From Novosphingobium indicum (GTDB lineage Bacteria; Pseudomonadota; Alphaproteobacteria; Sphingomonadales; Sphingomonadaceae): 64,000 bases of DNA. This document shows, piece by piece, positions 62,778-64,000 of the stretch. Where the stretch lies: the NCBI RefSeq assembly GCF_014645195.1, contig NZ_BMLK01000005.1, positions 1 to 64,000 of the forward strand, written 5' to 3'. Numbering within the stretch: the stretch's first letter is position 1; each line of letters starts with the position of its first letter. The notes beneath the pieces are model-generated. The model saw only the letters and a list, made by a program, of their open reading frames with translations. It searched no databases and was not told the DNA's origin. The position numbers and the translations under genes are program-made.

Positions 62778-63251
62778 TCAGTCGTGCGCCCATGTGAAAT
62801 GCACCGTCACCGGATGCCGCCGTTTCGGCACAGCGCGCTGTACAATTATGCCAATACGGTAATCGCTGTCGCGCGGGAACGTCGTGTAACCGCCGTAAGT
62901 CAGAGCGCCGTTCACTGTCATCGGTCGAAGCGGCACATTCCATTCCCTTCCGCCCTGTTCGTAGATGTGAGCGACGACAGTGGCGTTGGTCACACGCGTG
63001 CCACTGGCGTCGAAAATCGCAGCGACCAGATGCATGTTGTGTATGCTCCTGTCCGCAGTGCCGCCATGCATCTGGGGATGTGCCCGCTTCACCGCAGACG
63101 CGGGGACCACGCCGAGATTGATCGTGAGCCCGTCTGCCTTCTGGACACCATTGACCACACCGGCGTTGCTGGTGGCCGGAGCAAACAGAAGTGCGGCAAG
63201 ACCTGCCAATGCAATCACCCTGCGCGTGCGGCCGAGTGTTCTCGAATCCAT
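62778..63251 (-). CDS. Exported protein of unknown function, paralogue B
   Basis: A 157-residue protein with a signal peptide ending TSNAGVVNG. By eye more than half of the mature residues equal paralogue A: DGLTINLGVVPAS, HPQMHGG, HLVAAIFDASG, VVAHIYEQGG, MTVNGALTYGGYTTF, DYRIGIIVQR and VTVHFTWAHD. It lacks the Met/His-rich insertion near the C-terminus of A. The gene ends about 210 bp before A starts. An FTR1 partner is not adjacent, so an iron-related role is only a guess from fold resemblance. Confidence 0.7.
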   Translation of the reverse strand: MDSRTLGRTRRVIALAGLAALLFAPATSNAGVVNGVQKADGLTINLGVVPASAVKRAHPQMHGGTADRSIHNMHLVAAIFDASGTRVTNATVVAHIYEQGGREWNVPLRPMTVNGALTYGGYTTFPRDSDYRIGIIVQRAVPKRRHPVTVHFTWAHD

Positions 63252-63625
63252 GGCGTCCTCCTATGATGTTTGCCCTTGTCGATAGGACGCCAAACCCGTG
63301 GCAAGGTTACATCGCGCCGGGAATTTCCGGACCATCGCGAAGCAGCTTCGTTCAAAGCCACGACGATCCGCGCACAAATTCATCGGTGGTTTCGATTTCG
63401 GAGGCGGCGTTAGCCCTCGAGCGAGAGTATCAAGATCGGCAAAGGCCGGGTGTTGACGGCCCACCCATCATCATGTCGGCCGCAGATGACAACTGAAAGA
63501 ATGAGGGTGACGATTCGCCGCTGGCATCCACGGCCGGGAAATTCCACATTGCCGCCTATCGTGAGATGCAATGATTCACGGGGACGGCACGACATTGGCT
63601 ACGTTGACCATCCGCATGGCCAGCC
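63252..63625. other. Intergenic stretch, nothing recognised
   Basis: About 370 bp between two minus-strand genes. It should include the promoter of the exported-protein pair; no convincing element, repeat or small gene was identified. Confidence 0.4.
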
Positions 63626-64000
63626 TCACAGTGGCGCGCCATCAATGCGTAACCGTAAAGGCTTGTGAAGTGTTTCAAAAATGAATTGTGCAGTGCAACT
63701 GATCAACAGAAAACCGGTAAGCGATTCAATGCCTGCAAGGGCTCGCAGATGCCCGGTCGGATAGATATCGCCAAGCCCAAGCGTGGTGATGTTCACCAGC
63801 GAAAAATAGAAGAGATCCATCCAGTCCTCTCCCGGTACGTGGACAAATCCGCCGAGCCCGAGGCTATGGCTCCACTTGAAGCCAGCCGCGAATTCGAGAG
63901 CAATAAGCAAGTGACTCATCAAGACGATGAGGTAGGCGGCACTGGACCTAAGCATCCGCATGGAGTTGCCGGTGTAAGTTTTGCGCGCAAGAGCCAGCAT
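63626..64000 (-). CDS. Two-TM ion channel family protein (may extend past the window)
   Basis: At least 124 residues. TM1 (AAYLIVLMSHLLIALEFAAG), a pore helix and filter-like segment (SLVNITTLGLGDIYPTG) and TM2 (IESLTGFLLISCTAQFIFET) follow the 2-TM potassium-channel plan. The filter reads TLGLGD instead of the canonical TVGYGD, so ion selectivity is uncertain. The Met at the right edge could be the start or an internal residue, because the gene touches the last base of the window. Confidence 0.7.
   Translation of the reverse strand: MLALARKTYTGNSMRMLRSSAAYLIVLMSHLLIALEFAAGFKWSHSLGLGGFVHVPGEDWMDLFYFSLVNITTLGLGDIYPTGHLRALAGIESLTGFLLISCTAQFIFETLHKPLRLRIDGAPL

Noticed and set aside
1..64000. 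CRISPR array, rRNA or prophage module
   Set aside because: No regularly spaced repeats, no rRNA-like segment and no phage structural genes were seen.

Overview
The window reads as part of a GC-rich alphaproteobacterial replicon, most likely from the order Sphingomonadales. This rests on overall base composition, on the make-up of the czc/cus/mer clusters and on the FixL/FixJ pair; I cannot fix genus or species from sequence alone. It is accessory DNA: a heavy-metal resistance island (about 0.2-32 kb) followed by a stress, signalling and export region (about 33-64 kb), with several insertion sequences and decayed genes between them. No rRNA, convincing tRNA or CRISPR array was seen.

Metal island. 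From the left: the tail of an IS630-type transposase, a DmeF-like Co/Ni exporter, an FTR1 iron permease fused to a c-type cytochrome, and a short CDF transporter divergent from a MerR-family regulator across a 19-bp-spacer MerR promoter. Then comes a long run of minus-strand genes. Read in the direction of transcription these are a cus-type Cu/Ag efflux operon (27.8-21.5 kb; TolC-like, adaptor with a CusF tail, CusA, CusF) preceded by two small exported proteins; a decayed CDF gene; a czc-type operon (20.6-13.3 kb; CzcI-like protein, CzcC, an unknown 77-residue protein, CzcB, CzcA, a DUF190 PII-like protein, an SRPBCC protein); a P1B-4-type metal ATPase coupled to its own TolC-like channel (13.1-9.1 kb); and a group of small proteins (zinc ribbon, second SRPBCC, MliC-like lipoprotein, another lipoprotein, universal stress protein, ICMT-like methyltransferase). 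A mercury operon (merR divergent from merTPFA, 32.1-29.2 kb) ends the island, next to remnants of an IS3-type transposase and of a four-helix-bundle copper-binding protein.

Mobile junction. Between 32.1 and 37.7 kb lie a small XRE regulator with two candidate operators, a GAF-GGDEF-EAL cyclic-di-GMP protein, a complete 1.67-kb DDE element whose ends I can match, the IS21 istA gene it truncates, and the N-terminal stub of a membrane-anchored cytochrome.

Stress and export region. This part contains a D-isomer hydroxyacid dehydrogenase, a tandem universal stress protein, a FixL-type haem-PAS kinase overlapping a FixJ regulator, a stand-alone receiver, an ECF sigma factor, an outer-membrane channel divergent from a HlyD / dual-ATPase / two-permease ABC exporter, a LemA-TPM-TPM set, an MFS transporter, a YHS-domain protein, a PfkB-type sugar kinase, a Na/Ca-exchanger-type gene split by an IS1111/IS110-family element, and a P2-type cation ATPase. 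The right edge holds a type II GAPDH remnant, two tandem paralogous exported proteins and a two-TM ion channel that may run off the window. An oxygen sensor among stress proteins, glycolysis-side enzymes and ion pumps suggests a low-oxygen or energy-stress regulon; that is inference.

The most novel points are the IS1111 element with a candidate guide RNA in its noncoding end, the doubly coupled 77-residue ORF inside czc, the PII-like protein attached to the czc pump, and the leaderless arrangement at the 4.1-kb MerR promoter.
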